Positions 52,963 through 61,968 of a DNA stretch of 64,000 nt are shown here, piece by piece. A model generated the notes under the pieces. The model was not told the DNA's origin. It worked only from the letters and a program-made list of their open reading frames with translations, and did not search any database. The position numbers and the translations under genes are program-made. The stretch's first letter is position 1. The number at the start of each line of letters is the position of its first letter. Source of the DNA: Synechococcus sp. CC9605 (lineage in GTDB: Bacteria; Cyanobacteriota; Cyanobacteriia; PCC-6307; Cyanobiaceae); assembly GCF_000012625.1 (NCBI RefSeq), contig NC_007516.1, positions 1,860,001-1,924,000 on the forward strand, in the 5' to 3' direction.

Positions 52963-53687
52963 AACTCACCCTGCGAATCTGGCGGCAACGCAGCGCCGAT
53001 CAACCCGGTGAATACCAGAGCCATCGGCTGGAGAACGTCTCCCCCGACCTCTCCCTGCTGGAGGCCCTCGATCAGCTCAACGAACAACTGATCAGCTGCG
53101 GGGAACGGCCGGTGAGCTTCGAGCACGACTGCCGCGAAGGCATCTGCGGCAGCTGCGGCTTCCTGGTGAATGGCCAGGCCCATGGCCCACGGGCCGCCAC
53201 ATCGGTGTGTCAGCTCTACCTGCGGGAATTCGACGATGGCGTGGTGCTGACCCTGGAGCCCTGGCGAGCCACGGCCTTCCCTCCCATCCAGGATCTGATG
53301 GTGGACCGCTCGGCCTTTGACCGGCTGATCGCGGCCGGCGGCTACTGCTCAACCGGCACAGGCCAGGCCCCGGATGGCAACGCCCTGCCGGTTGGCCGGG
53401 AGCAGGCCACCAGCGCCTTCAGCACAGCAACCTGCATCGGTTGTGGCGCCTGCGTCGCCAGTTGCCGCAATGCCTCGGCCAGCCTATTCGTGGCCGCCAA
53501 GCTGGCGCACCTGGGGCAACTGCCGCAGGGGCAGCCGGAACGGGCGAGCCGTGCCGACGCCATGCAACGCCAGATGGAGGCGGAGGGCTTCGGCAGCTGC
53601 AGCAGCAACCTCGAATGCGAGGCGGTCTGTCCCCAGGAGATTTCCGCTGACTGGATCAGCTGGATGCACCGTGAGCGCAGGCGCTGA
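52959..53687 (+). CDS. sdhB: Succinate dehydrogenase iron-sulfur subunit
   Basis: 242 aa. N-terminal [2Fe-2S] site 'CREGICGSC' (Cys58, 63, 66) with Cys84; C-terminal '[11 protein letters not shown]' and '[12 protein letters not shown]' for the [4Fe-4S] and [3Fe-4S] clusters. Links SdhA to SdhC. No SdhD follows, consistent with type B. Confidence 0.93.
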   Translation: MKLTLRIWRQRSADQPGEYQSHRLENVSPDLSLLEALDQLNEQLISCGERPVSFEHDCREGICGSCGFLVNGQAHGPRAATSVCQLYLREFDDGVVLTLEPWRATAFPPIQDLMVDRSAFDRLIAAGGYCSTGTGQAPDGNALPVGREQATSAFSTATCIGCGACVASCRNASASLFVAAKLAHLGQLPQGQPERASRADAMQRQMEAEGFGSCSSNLECEAVCPQEISADWISWMHRERRR

Positions 53688-53988
53688 TCCTGGCGGGTTG
53701 CCACCGGAATCTGGCGCAACAACACGGCCTGGCGCAATCGATGCCTGATCTGGCAACTGCAGGCCCCCATCATCGCTGGCAACGAATGACGTGCACACCC
53801 TCAACGCAGGAGAGTGCGGTGATGTTGATCAACGATTCCTATTTTAACGACTCGGATCCACACACTCTTTCGATCAGTGACCCGAGGGAAATCGCAGCAG
53901 CTCCAGCCCAGACATCATCAGAAACTTTTTTCGCATCACCACAGCGCCATCACTACTGTTTGTTGAAGCATCGATTCAAGCCAGGAGC
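53688..53988. other. Intergenic region before the prohibitin-like gene
   Basis: 301 nt, more AT-rich in its second half. An ATG at 53822 with AGGAG about 8 nt upstream opens a frame (to 54070) that has no recognisable product and runs over the SPFH gene start, so it was not called. Probably promoter and leader of the SPFH gene. Confidence 0.4.
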
Positions 53989-54768
53989 ATGCAATCCAAG
54001 TCCCAACCGGAGCAGATCACCAAAACAGTGGTGGGCGTCACCACGGTCTTCATCGGTGGCATTGCCCTGATCTCCAGTGTGTTCGTTGTTCCCGCCGGTG
54101 AAGTCGGGGTTGTCACCACCCTTGGGAAAGTCTCCAAGACCCCCAGAGAGCCAGGATTGAACCTCAAACTTCCGTTCATTCAGGCGACCCATAATTTCAG
54201 CGTCAGAACGCAGGTCATCCCCGAAAAATTCTCAACGCTCACCAAAGACCTGCAGGTGATTGAAGCGACAGCCACGGTGAAATATGCGGTGAAGCCCGGT
54301 GAAGCACCCAGGATCTACAGCACGATTGCCACAGACGATTCCGCAATCTATGCAAGGGTGATTCAGCCTTCACTGCTGAAATCCCTGAAATCGGTGTTCT
54401 CAAAATATGAACTCGATACAATTGCCACCGACTGGAACAATATCTCTACACTTGTTCAAGAAAGTGTTTCCAACGAACTTAGCAAATTCGACTATGTGGC
54501 TGTCAAAGGATTGGACATCACTGGCTTGAAAATTGCCGAGGAATACCGGGCAGCAATCGAGCAAAAGCAAATTGCTCAACAACAGCTTCTGCGCGCCAAA
54601 ACAGAAGTTCAGATCGCCGAACAAGAAGCCCTGAAGTTTCAGACCTTGACCCGGTCTCTGAATGACAGCGTCCTCTACAAGCTGTTCCTCGATAAGTGGG
54701 ACGGAAAAACCAAGGTGGTTCCTCCCATTCGCGGAGGCAGCACACCGCCGGTGATTGTGGGCCAATAA
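53989..54768 (+). CDS. Prohibitin/SPFH (band 7) domain protein
   Basis: 259 aa. One N-terminal membrane helix ('VVGVTTVFIGGIALISSVFVV', about 14-34), then an SPFH domain ('AGEVGVVTTLGKVSKTPREPGLNLKLPF'), a coiled-coil ('EEYRAAIEQKQIAQQQLLRAKTEVQIAEQEAL') and a short tail. Prohibitins form large membrane rings that influence proteases and membrane order. It stands alone, convergent with the next gene. Confidence 0.85.
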   Translation: MQSKSQPEQITKTVVGVTTVFIGGIALISSVFVVPAGEVGVVTTLGKVSKTPREPGLNLKLPFIQATHNFSVRTQVIPEKFSTLTKDLQVIEATATVKYAVKPGEAPRIYSTIATDDSAIYARVIQPSLLKSLKSVFSKYELDTIATDWNNISTLVQESVSNELSKFDYVAVKGLDITGLKIAEEYRAAIEQKQIAQQQLLRAKTEVQIAEQEALKFQTLTRSLNDSVLYKLFLDKWDGKTKVVPPIRGGSTPPVIVGQ

Positions 54769-54777
54769 CGAGGCGCT

Positions 54778-55134
54778 TCAGAGCCCAGCGCAGCCGCGGA
54801 TAGCCGCCTCCAGGTCAGCCATGGCCTGAACGCCGCGGCCGGCCTCCAACTGCTGCATCACCAGATCCGCCTGGACCCCCAGCAGCAGCGTCTGGCAGGG
54901 GTAGGCACTACGGGCCGACGCCTGTCGCTGCAGCGCTTCCGCCTCGATCAAAGCTTGTTCACAGAGCTGAAAATGGCTGTGCTCAAGGCAGCGCTGAGCA
55001 CGGGCCTGAAAAGCGGCCAGAGGCGATGCCCTCACCCCAGGGGCCATCACACCAAGAACGAGCAGGACTGTGACGGAGCGCGCGAGCAGGGCACAGGGGG
55101 GCGATTTGCTGAGATGATGCCTCAACTTCGACAA
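54778..55134 (-). CDS. Small secreted hypothetical protein
   Basis: 118 aa, TTG start. Signal peptide 'SVTVLLVLGVMAPGVRASP' (cleavage near 37), then a helical domain with four cysteines ('RCLEHSHFQLCEQALIEAEALQ', 'YPCQTLLLG', 'IRGCAGL') that could form two disulfides. The helix-turn-helix pattern hints at a TPR-like unit. 11 nt from the divergent 39-aa membrane protein. Confidence 0.55.
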   Translation of the reverse strand: MSKLRHHLSKSPPCALLARSVTVLLVLGVMAPGVRASPLAAFQARAQRCLEHSHFQLCEQALIEAEALQRQASARSAYPCQTLLLGVQADLVMQQLEAGRGVQAMADLEAAIRGCAGL

Positions 55135-55145
55135 ATCTCCCCGCC

Positions 55146-55265
55146 GTGTATACCGACTGGACCGCCATTGCCCTGCTGCTGTTCACCGCGGTACCGCTGT
55201 TGATCGTGGTGGCAACGGCCACCTACTTCGTGATCCAGAACGACCAGAAGACTCCCCTGGGCTGA
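55146..55265 (+). CDS. 39-aa single-pass membrane protein
   Basis: GTG 55146 to TGA 55263-55265. The product starts VYTDWTAIALLLFTAVPLL, with a long membrane helix (about 6-30) and tail 'QNDQKTPLG'. Fits the size of photosystem or cytochrome accessory subunits, but I cannot match it to a named one. Confidence 0.55.
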   Translation: MYTDWTAIALLLFTAVPLLIVVATATYFVIQNDQKTPLG

Positions 55266-55268
55266 GAT

Positions 55269-55457
55269 TCAAGCCAGGGGCCGGGTTGGACAGCTGATCT
55301 TGGCTAGGCCAGGAGTGTTCAGGGGCTGATGGTTCAGCGGTGCCGATTGCACCGCTGAACTGATCTGACCGGTTCCAAGACAGACGATGCAGGTTCGGAA
55401 GCGATCACCCGACACCCGCTGCATCCTACTACCACCACAAATGGTGCACGTGCACAT
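55269..55457 (-). CDS. Small zinc-finger-like protein
   Basis: 62 aa from ATG 55457. 'CTICGGSRM' and 'CIVCLGTG' are two CxxCxG units as in DnaJ-type zinc fingers, only 16 residues apart, so a single zinc site is likely. The tail is unstructured. Converges with the 39-aa membrane protein (3 nt apart). A TTG/GTG-type start further up is possible. Confidence 0.5.
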   Translation of the reverse strand: MCTCTICGGSRMQRVSGDRFRTCIVCLGTGQISSAVQSAPLNHQPLNTPGLAKISCPTRPLA

Positions 55458-55522
55458 GATCCGAGGGATCTGACGAAGATTCAGTGTGGGTCGAAAACCC
55501 ACGCCTGATCCCGAAGTATTCC

Positions 55523-56404
55523 TTAAGAAATCACCGCATTGATGGCCTGCTGCGTCAAGTGTTCGAGCAACTCTGTTGCACTAATACGCGCCTCAGGGGC
55601 CACGAGCTGAAGGCCTGAGGCCAAACGACCAATCACAGCAGCCGCATCCAACCCCGCATCACGCAAGGGTTTCAAGCCTGCACAGGCTTCACGCTTGGAG
55701 AGTTTCTGGCCGCTGGCATCGCAGAGCAGCGGCCCATGGCGGAAGCGGGGCGGAGCTTCACCCAGGGCCGCAAAGAGGCTGCGCTGCGCTGGCAGGGCCT
55801 CGCGCAGATCCGCACCACGCACCACATCGTTGATGCCGAAACTGAGTTCGTCGATCACGGTGGCGAGCTGGTAGGCGATGAAGCCATCGGCTCGCCGCAG
55901 CACCACATCGCCACTGCCGTGGGGATCGTCGTCGGCAACCCGAAGTCGCCAACTGGGGAGCCGCTGCCGCTGCCAGCCCCAGTTATGAACGGCCTGACGG
56001 CAGAAGCCGGAATAGATCGGCTGATCGGCAAGCTCACGCCGAGAGCAGCGACAGGCGAACAAACGTCCGGATCGGCGCAACCACGACAACCAAGAGTGGT
56101 AAATGCCACGCCGCTCGCTTTGCAGCAGCACCGGACCATCCCACTTCAAGCCCAACCAGCGCAGATCGCTTTGGATCGCCTCGATCGCACCGGCGCGGTT
56201 GCGCGGTGTGTCGAGGTCATCGATGCGCAGCAACCAGGCCCCACCGGCCTGACGTGCTGCCAGCCACGAGAGCAGGGCCGTCTGCAGGTTGCCCAGATGG
56301 AGCAGCCCGGTCGGCGATGGAGCGAAACGACCGCGGTAGCCACCGGCGGCAGTCAGGGCACGACCCGCCTCAAGATGCCGCTGCAGATGCTCTGGAAGAG
56401 CCAT
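55523..56404 (-). CDS. gluQ: Glutamyl-Q tRNA(Asp) synthetase
   Basis: 293 aa from ATG 56404. Glutamylates queuosine in tRNA-Asp. 'GRFAPSPTGLLHLGNLQTAL' holds the HIGH-type motif, 'KLSKREACAG' the KMSKS-type motif, and 'CRCSRRELADQPIYSGFCR' the zinc site. The anticodon-binding domain of true GluRS is absent, as in GluQRS. 67 nt from the HU gene. Confidence 0.9.
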   Translation of the reverse strand: MALPEHLQRHLEAGRALTAAGGYRGRFAPSPTGLLHLGNLQTALLSWLAARQAGGAWLLRIDDLDTPRNRAGAIEAIQSDLRWLGLKWDGPVLLQSERRGIYHSWLSWLRRSGRLFACRCSRRELADQPIYSGFCRQAVHNWGWQRQRLPSWRLRVADDDPHGSGDVVLRRADGFIAYQLATVIDELSFGINDVVRGADLREALPAQRSLFAALGEAPPRFRHGPLLCDASGQKLSKREACAGLKPLRDAGLDAAAVIGRLASGLQLVAPEARISATELLEHLTQQAINAVIS

Positions 56405-56471
56405 CACCTGAAACAACTATCAAAAAAGGCGACCCCGATGGGCCGCCCGGACAACAAGGTTGAGACGTCGA

Positions 56472-56747
56472 TCAGCCCTGAACGCGATCCTTGAACATCT
56501 TGCCGGCGGTGAAGGCGGGAACACGCTTGGCGGGAATCGCGATCTTCTCGCCGGTTTTGGGGTTCAGACCTTGACGGGCGGAACGCTCACGGGGTTCAAA
56601 GGAGCCGAAACCCAGGATGGACACTTTCTTACCTTCCACCACGGAGTCGATAATCGTGTCGATGGCGGCGTCGACAACCATGGAAACGTCGGTCTTGGTG
56701 AGCTCGGTGCGAGCAGCCACCAGATTCACCAGATCAGCTTTGTTCAT
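56472..56747 (-). CDS. hup: DNA-binding protein HU
   Basis: 91 aa. 'MNKADLVNLVAARTELTKTDV', 'KKVSILGFGSFEPRERSARQGLNPKTGEKI' and 'PAFTAGKMFKDRV' are classic HU. Dimeric nucleoid protein bending DNA. 133 nt of non-coding sequence in front hold its promoter. Confidence 0.95.
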   Translation of the reverse strand: MNKADLVNLVAARTELTKTDVSMVVDAAIDTIIDSVVEGKKVSILGFGSFEPRERSARQGLNPKTGEKIAIPAKRVPAFTAGKMFKDRVQG

Positions 56748-56880
56748 TGGTTAGAGAGAGTCGGGGGGCGGGAGACGGCTCAGATACGGCGTAGTGGGCT
56801 CGCCGCTGCCTTCCCCAAGCGGCCCAATCGTATGGAGAGCAACCGGTTGCTGCAAGCGAAACGTGCTGTGCCGCAATGCT

Positions 56881-57540
56881 TTAGCAGTTCTCCGCAACAT
56901 CACTCCAACCACTGAAGGGCACGAGACGCTCACCACGCAAAGCGCCAAGCGCCGCTCCAGACAGCAGTTGGGGACTGGCATCTGAAGGAATCCAGTCCCT
57001 GAGTTTGGCCAGACTGTTCAGCTGCCTGGGCCAGTGAAACGTGCGGGCATGGCGCATCGGTGCGAGCTGACCGGGCCCCCATGGCGTCAGCAAACGCCCG
57101 CAGAACAACAGGTTTTTTGGTGGCGGAGCGAACACCACACAGCTTCCCGGCGTAGGACCCGGCGTCCACAACAGCCGCAAACCACTGGCGGTGGTGTGGT
57201 GCTCAGAGAAGGTCTCCAACGGCTCAACGTTGGGCAAGAGATAGGCCTCCTGTTCTTGCACCAGCACGGGCCAGCCCAGGCGCTCCTGCACACGACGCAG
57301 GCGCCCATGGCCTTCACGGCTTGTGAGCAGGATCCTTGGGCTGCGGGTTCCCGCCAACTGGCGCAGAGCCGTGAGACTGGCCTCCGTCAACGGCGGACAG
57401 TCGACCAACACGGGCTCGGGGTCCAGACCCAGCCACCAGGAACTGCCGCCCTGGCTGTCGCGGTTGGGCGGAAACAACCAGAGGTCGTCACGCAGCTGCT
57501 GCGGCGGCCGACCGGCCTCAAGTGTGGTGGTCATCGCCAT
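56881..57540 (-). CDS. Metallo-beta-lactamase-fold protein lacking metal-site residues
   Basis: 219 aa from ATG 57540 (57534 also possible). The fold is suggested by 'WWLGLDPEPVLVDCPPL', 'RILLTSREGHGRLRRVQE', 'LRLLWTPGPTPGSCVVFAPPPKNLLFCGRLLTPWG'. The usual HxHxDH reads SREGHG, so most zinc ligands are missing and classic hydrolase activity is unlikely; 'TPGPTPGSC' takes the place of 'TPGHTPGS'. Divergent from glgX (41 nt). Confidence 0.65.
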   Translation of the reverse strand: MAMTTTLEAGRPPQQLRDDLWLFPPNRDSQGGSSWWLGLDPEPVLVDCPPLTEASLTALRQLAGTRSPRILLTSREGHGRLRRVQERLGWPVLVQEQEAYLLPNVEPLETFSEHHTTASGLRLLWTPGPTPGSCVVFAPPPKNLLFCGRLLTPWGPGQLAPMRHARTFHWPRQLNSLAKLRDWIPSDASPQLLSGAALGALRGERLVPFSGWSDVAENC

Positions 57541-57581
57541 TGGTTCATAACAACGGACCAAACCACTAGTTTGAAGTCGAG

Positions 57582-59687
57582 ATGCCCCAACGGGCTTTGA
57601 GTGGCATTCACCCCGGTTCTCCCTGGCCCCTGGGCAGCAGCCTCACCAGGCGGGGGGTGAATTTCGTGCTGGCGGCCCCCGGGGCCGACCGGATTGAGTT
57701 GCTGCTCTACAGCAACAGCAATGACCGCAGCCCGGAACGGGTGATCGAACTGGATGTTCGACGTCACCGCTCGGGCAACTACTGGCACGTGGAGGTGGAA
57801 GGAGTCGGCGAAGGCTGCTGTTACGGCTACCGCGTCTTCGGGCCACTGGCACCAGGGGGCCATGGCTTCCGCCCCTCCAAGGTGTTGCTCGACCCCGCCG
57901 CCCGCGCCATTAGCGGCTGGGACGTCTACGACCGGGTGCTGGCCACCGGCCTCTCACCCAATGCCCATACCTGCCTCAAGGCGGTGGTGTGCGAACGGGA
58001 TCTGTTTGATTTCCAGGCCCATCCGCGCCCACGCCACAGCTGGCAACGCACGGTGATCTACGAGCTGCACGTGGGGGGCTTCACCCGCCGCGAGGATGCG
58101 GGCGTTGCCGCAGCGAACCGGGGCACATACCTCGGGCTGATTGAGAAGCTGCCCTACCTCAAGGAACTGGGCATCACGGCAGTGGAGCTGTTGCCGGTGT
58201 TCTGCTTCGATCCGGCCGATGCCCCCCCTGGGCGCGACAACGTGTGGGGTTACAGCCCCCTGAGCTGGTTCACACCCCACCACGGCTACTGCAGCAGTAG
58301 CAATCCGCTGCAGGCCCGCCATGAGGTGCGCCAACTGGTGGCCGCCTGCCATGACGCCGGCATCGAAGTGCTGCTGGATGTGGTCTACAACCACACCACG
58401 GAAGGCAACCGCCATGGCCCCACGTTGAGCTGGCGTGGCTGTGCTGATGACGTCTACTACCACCAGAACGACGACGGCGATTATCTGGATGTGAGCGGCT
58501 GCGGCAACTCGATCGCCGCTAACGCGCCGATCAGCACCCAGTTGATCCTCGAATCAATGCGGTGCTGGGCCCTGGAGCTGGGGGTGGATGGCTTCCGCTT
58601 CGACCTGGGCATCGCCCTGAGCCGCGGCAATCAACTCAAACCCCTCAACGACCCGCCCCTGTTCACGGCGATGGGGGCCGACCCGCAGCTGAGCGACCTC
58701 AAACTGGTGAGCGAACCGTGGGATTGCGGCGGCCTCTATCGGCTAGAGGATTTCCCCGCCAAGCGGATCGGCACCTGGAACGGCCATTTCCGCGACGGCA
58801 TGCGGCGTTTCTGGAAGGGTGACGACCACAGCACCTGGACCCTGGCCCAGCGGTTCAAAGGCAGCCCTGATCTCTATGACGGCAAGCCCGTAGCCCTGGG
58901 GCGTTCGGTGAATTTCATCACCGCCCATGACGGCTTCACCCTGGCGGATCTGGTGAGCTACAACCGCAAACACAACCTGGCCAACGGCGAAGACAACCGC
59001 GACGGCGAGAACCACAACAACAGCTGGAACCACGGCATCGAAGGCCCTAGCAGCAATCCCCTGGTGCAGACCCTGCGGCGCCGGCAGCAACGCAACCTGC
59101 TCAGCTCACTGCTGCTGGCCCGCGGGGTGCCGATGCTGCTGATGGGCGATGAAGTGGGCCGCAGCCAGGGAGGCAACAACAACAGCTGGTGCCAGAACAG
59201 TCCGCTGGGGTGGATGGTCTGGGATGAAGACCACTGCGACCTGGAACTCAAGCTGTTTCTGCAGCGGCTGCTGCGGCTGCGCCAGGCCCTGCCGCAGCTG
59301 TTCAATCCGCTGGTGCCGCCACGGGAAAGCAACCGCAAATCAGCACCACAGCCATCCGAACAGCGGAGCGATCTCTGGCGGCAATGGCACGGCGTGAGCC
59401 TGGCCAAACCCGACTGGGCGGCCTGGAGCCGCACCACGGCCACCAGCCTCCACAGCGGCAGCCGCGGTGCTCTGCTCTGGATGGGCTTCAACGCTTACAA
59501 GGAAAGTCTCAGCTTTGAATTGCCGATTCCGGCATCCCCCTGGAAGCGGGTGATCGACACCTCGTTGCCCAGCCCCCAGGATTTTCCTGCTGAGCCGGTG
59601 AACTTCAGCTGCATGGAGATACCTCTGCAAAGTCGGAGCTTCGTGCTGCTGCTTGCCGAAGAGGAAATCTCAGGCCTTCGGTTGTAA
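57582..59687 (+). CDS. glgX: Glycogen debranching enzyme (isoamylase type)
   Basis: 701 aa. CBM48-type N-terminal domain ('SPWPLGSSLTRRGVNFVLAAPGADRIELLLY'), then GH13 catalytic barrel: 'VVYNHTTEG', nucleophile Asp341 in 'GFRFDLG', acid Glu378 in 'LVSEPWDCGG', and 'INFITAHDGFTL' type motif near residue 445-455. Cleaves alpha-1,6 branches of glycogen. Its end lies 4 nt from the tRNA-Gly gene on the other strand. Confidence 0.92.
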   Translation: MPQRALSGIHPGSPWPLGSSLTRRGVNFVLAAPGADRIELLLYSNSNDRSPERVIELDVRRHRSGNYWHVEVEGVGEGCCYGYRVFGPLAPGGHGFRPSKVLLDPAARAISGWDVYDRVLATGLSPNAHTCLKAVVCERDLFDFQAHPRPRHSWQRTVIYELHVGGFTRREDAGVAAANRGTYLGLIEKLPYLKELGITAVELLPVFCFDPADAPPGRDNVWGYSPLSWFTPHHGYCSSSNPLQARHEVRQLVAACHDAGIEVLLDVVYNHTTEGNRHGPTLSWRGCADDVYYHQNDDGDYLDVSGCGNSIAANAPISTQLILESMRCWALELGVDGFRFDLGIALSRGNQLKPLNDPPLFTAMGADPQLSDLKLVSEPWDCGGLYRLEDFPAKRIGTWNGHFRDGMRRFWKGDDHSTWTLAQRFKGSPDLYDGKPVALGRSVNFITAHDGFTLADLVSYNRKHNLANGEDNRDGENHNNSWNHGIEGPSSNPLVQTLRRRQQRNLLSSLLLARGVPMLLMGDEVGRSQGGNNNSWCQNSPLGWMVWDEDHCDLELKLFLQRLLRLRQALPQLFNPLVPPRESNRKSAPQPSEQRSDLWRQWHGVSLAKPDWAAWSRTTATSLHSGSRGALLWMGFNAYKESLSFELPIPASPWKRVIDTSLPSPQDFPAEPVNFSCMEIPLQSRSFVLLLAEEEISGLRL

Positions 59688-59691
59688 TCAG

Positions 59692-59762
59692 AGCGGGTGA
59701 CGGGAATCGAACCCGTGTCATCAGCTTGGAAGGCTGAGGTCTTACCATTACACAACACCCGC
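59692..59762 (-). tRNA. trnG-UCC: tRNA-Gly (TCC)
   Basis: 71 nt. Acceptor GCGGGTG pairs with CACCCGC; anticodon stem TCAGC/GCTGA around loop CTTCCAA (anticodon TCC); T loop TTCGATT. CCA not encoded. Reads GGA and GGG. Confidence 0.95.
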
Positions 59763-59848
59763 ATAGTACAAACGAATCACTGCCCCAGGGGTTGGTGGTG
59801 TCGTAAGCACGCATTCATTATGGCAATCCGCCTGACCCCAGCCTCCGC

Positions 59849-61222
59849 GTGACATCGACCGACGCATCCCTGCAGGGATCCCGCCGCAGGCTGATGCTCG
59901 CCTACGGCCTCGGCGACGCCGGCACCGGGCTTGCCGCCACCCAGCTGGGCTTCTATCTCTTTCCCTTTTTCATTTGCGCCGCAGGCCTGCCGGCCTTCAT
60001 CGCCGGCTCCCTGCTCACGGTGAGCAAGGTATGGGACGCGCTGAATGATCCGTTGATCGGCTGGCTCAGCGACCACACCCGCAGCCGCTGGGGCCCGCGG
60101 TTGCCCTGGATGCTGACCGCAGCCCTGCCCCTGGGCATCAGCCTGACGGCGATGTGGTGGGTACCCCCGGGCGACACAGTGCAGCGCACCACGTACTACG
60201 CCGTGATGGCGGTGTTGCTGATGACCGCCTACACCAGCGTCAACCTGCCCTACGCCGCCCTCAGCACCGAACTCACGCCGAACACCGCCATTCGCACCCG
60301 CCTCAATGCGGCGCGGTTCACAGGCTCGATCCTGGCGGGCTTGAGCGGCCTGATCGTGGCTTCGGTGGTGCTCACCGATGGAGGCGGGGGCTACCTGGCC
60401 ATGGGCCGCATCACCGGCAGCATCGCTGCTACCACCACGCTGCTCTGCTGCTGGGGGCTGGCCCCCTACGCCAAGCGGGCCCAACGCCCGGTGCCCAACA
60501 ACGTGCCGCCGATGCAGCAGCTCAAACGGGTGCTGGCCAACCCCCGCTTCCGCCAGGTGCTGGGGCTTTACCTCCTGCTCTGGTTTGGCCTGCAACTGAT
60601 GCAGGTGGTGGCCCTGATCTGGCTGGTGCAGGTGGTGCACGTGCCCGCCAACCTCTCCACCTGGATCCTGTTGCCCTTCCAGATCGCCGCCCTGCTGGGG
60701 CTTCAGCTCTGGAGCAACATGAGCAACCGCATCGGCCGCGTCGCCACCCTGCGCTGGGGCGCGGGGCTTTGGATCAGCGCCTGCCTGCTCTCGATGCTGT
60801 TCCCTCCCCTGGCGGCGGATCCCGGCCTGCTGCAACTGCTGCCGCTGGTGGGGCTGATTGCCCTGGTGGGGGTGGGAGCGGCGACGGCCTATCTGATTCC
60901 CTGGTCGCTGCTGCCGGATGCGATCGACGCTGACCCAAGCAAACCCGCCGGGCTTTACACCGCCTGGATGGTGTTCGGCCAGAAGCTGATCATCGGCCTG
61001 ACCATGTCGGTGTTCGGCAGCCTGCTCTCGCTCACCGGCTACATCTCCGCCAAGGGAGGCAACTGCAGTGGAGCGCTGAGTTTCATCGAACAGCCGGATT
61101 CAGCCCTGCTGGCGATTCGGCTCTGCATGGGCCTGATTCCCTCGATCCTTGTGCTGCTTGGCCTTGTGGTGATGCGAGGCTGGCCCGACCGTGGAGCCCA
61201 CCTGCAGAAGGCCGCCGGATGA
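59849..61222 (+). CDS. GPH-family (MFS-like) sugar:cation symporter
   Basis: 457 aa, GTG start. Twelve membrane helices. 'YGLGDAGTGLAATQLGFYLFPFF', 'DALNDPLIGWLSDHTRSRWGPRLPWM' and 'NLPYAALSTELTPN' are typical of the glycoside-pentoside-hexuronide family (MelB type). Substrate unknown. The stop overlaps the mlaE ATG, so the two genes are co-translated. Confidence 0.82.
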   Translation: MTSTDASLQGSRRRLMLAYGLGDAGTGLAATQLGFYLFPFFICAAGLPAFIAGSLLTVSKVWDALNDPLIGWLSDHTRSRWGPRLPWMLTAALPLGISLTAMWWVPPGDTVQRTTYYAVMAVLLMTAYTSVNLPYAALSTELTPNTAIRTRLNAARFTGSILAGLSGLIVASVVLTDGGGGYLAMGRITGSIAATTTLLCCWGLAPYAKRAQRPVPNNVPPMQQLKRVLANPRFRQVLGLYLLLWFGLQLMQVVALIWLVQVVHVPANLSTWILLPFQIAALLGLQLWSNMSNRIGRVATLRWGAGLWISACLLSMLFPPLAADPGLLQLLPLVGLIALVGVGAATAYLIPWSLLPDAIDADPSKPAGLYTAWMVFGQKLIIGLTMSVFGSLLSLTGYISAKGGNCSGALSFIEQPDSALLAIRLCMGLIPSILVLLGLVVMRGWPDRGAHLQKAAG

Positions 61223-61968
61223 ACACGCCCCGTTCGATCAAACGCCTGGGCGCCAGCCTGCTGATCGGAGGCCAGGCCGTGGCCGCCACCCTGCGCGGCC
61301 GGATTGATCGGGGCGAGCTGCTTGAGCAACTGCTGGACGCTGGCCCAGGCAGCGTGCTGATTGTGTTGATCATCTCGGTGGCCGCCGGCTCGGTGTTCAA
61401 CATTCAGGTGGCCGCAGAACTCACCCGCCAGGGGGCGGGATCAACGGTGGGCGGCATCCTGGCGATCGGCCTGGCACGGGAGATCGCCCCCCTGCTCACC
61501 TCCTGCCTGCTGGCCGGCAAGGTGGCCACCGCCTACGCCGCCCAGCTGGGCACGATGAAGGTGACCGAACAGATCGACGCGATCACGATGCTGCGCACCG
61601 ATCCGGTGGAGTACCTGGTGGTGCCCCGGATGATCGCGATGGTGGTGATGGCTCCGGTGCAGTGCTTCTTCTTCTTCCTGGTGGCGGTGTGGTCGGGCCA
61701 ACTCACCAGCACAGCCCTCTATAACATTCCTCCGGCGGTGTTCTGGACTTCGGTGCGCACCTGGATGGCCCCGCTGGACCTGCCGTTCATGCTGGTGAAG
61801 GCCGTGGTCTTCGGCATGATCATCGCCACGGTGGCCTGCGGCTGGGGCCTGACCACCCGTGGCGGCCCCAAGGAAGTGGGCACCAGCACCACCGGAGCGG
61901 TGGTGATGATCCTGATCCTGGTGGCCTTGATGGATGTCGTTCTCACCCAGGTTCTATTCGGAGCATGA
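61219..61968 (+). CDS. mlaE: MlaE/YrbE-type lipid ABC transporter permease
   Basis: 249 aa. 'GQAVAATLRGRIDRGELLEQLLDAGPGSVLIV', 'ARE(I)APLLTSCLLAGKVATAYAAQLGTMKVTEQIDA' and 'YNIPPAVFWTS' region match MlaE; five or so membrane helices. Part of a phospholipid trafficking ABC system like plastid TGD1; the ATPase and substrate-binding genes are not in view. Overlaps both neighbours by 4 nt. Confidence 0.9.
   Translation: MNTPRSIKRLGASLLIGGQAVAATLRGRIDRGELLEQLLDAGPGSVLIVLIISVAAGSVFNIQVAAELTRQGAGSTVGGILAIGLAREIAPLLTSCLLAGKVATAYAAQLGTMKVTEQIDAITMLRTDPVEYLVVPRMIAMVVMAPVQCFFFFLVAVWSGQLTSTALYNIPPAVFWTSVRTWMAPLDLPFMLVKAVVFGMIIATVACGWGLTTRGGPKEVGTSTTGAVVMILILVALMDVVLTQVLFGA

Noticed and set aside
53822..54070. 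ATG with AGGAG before it and 82 codons, before the prohibitin-like gene
   Set aside because: Second half is out-of-frame reading of the SPFH gene and the first half has no recognisable feature.
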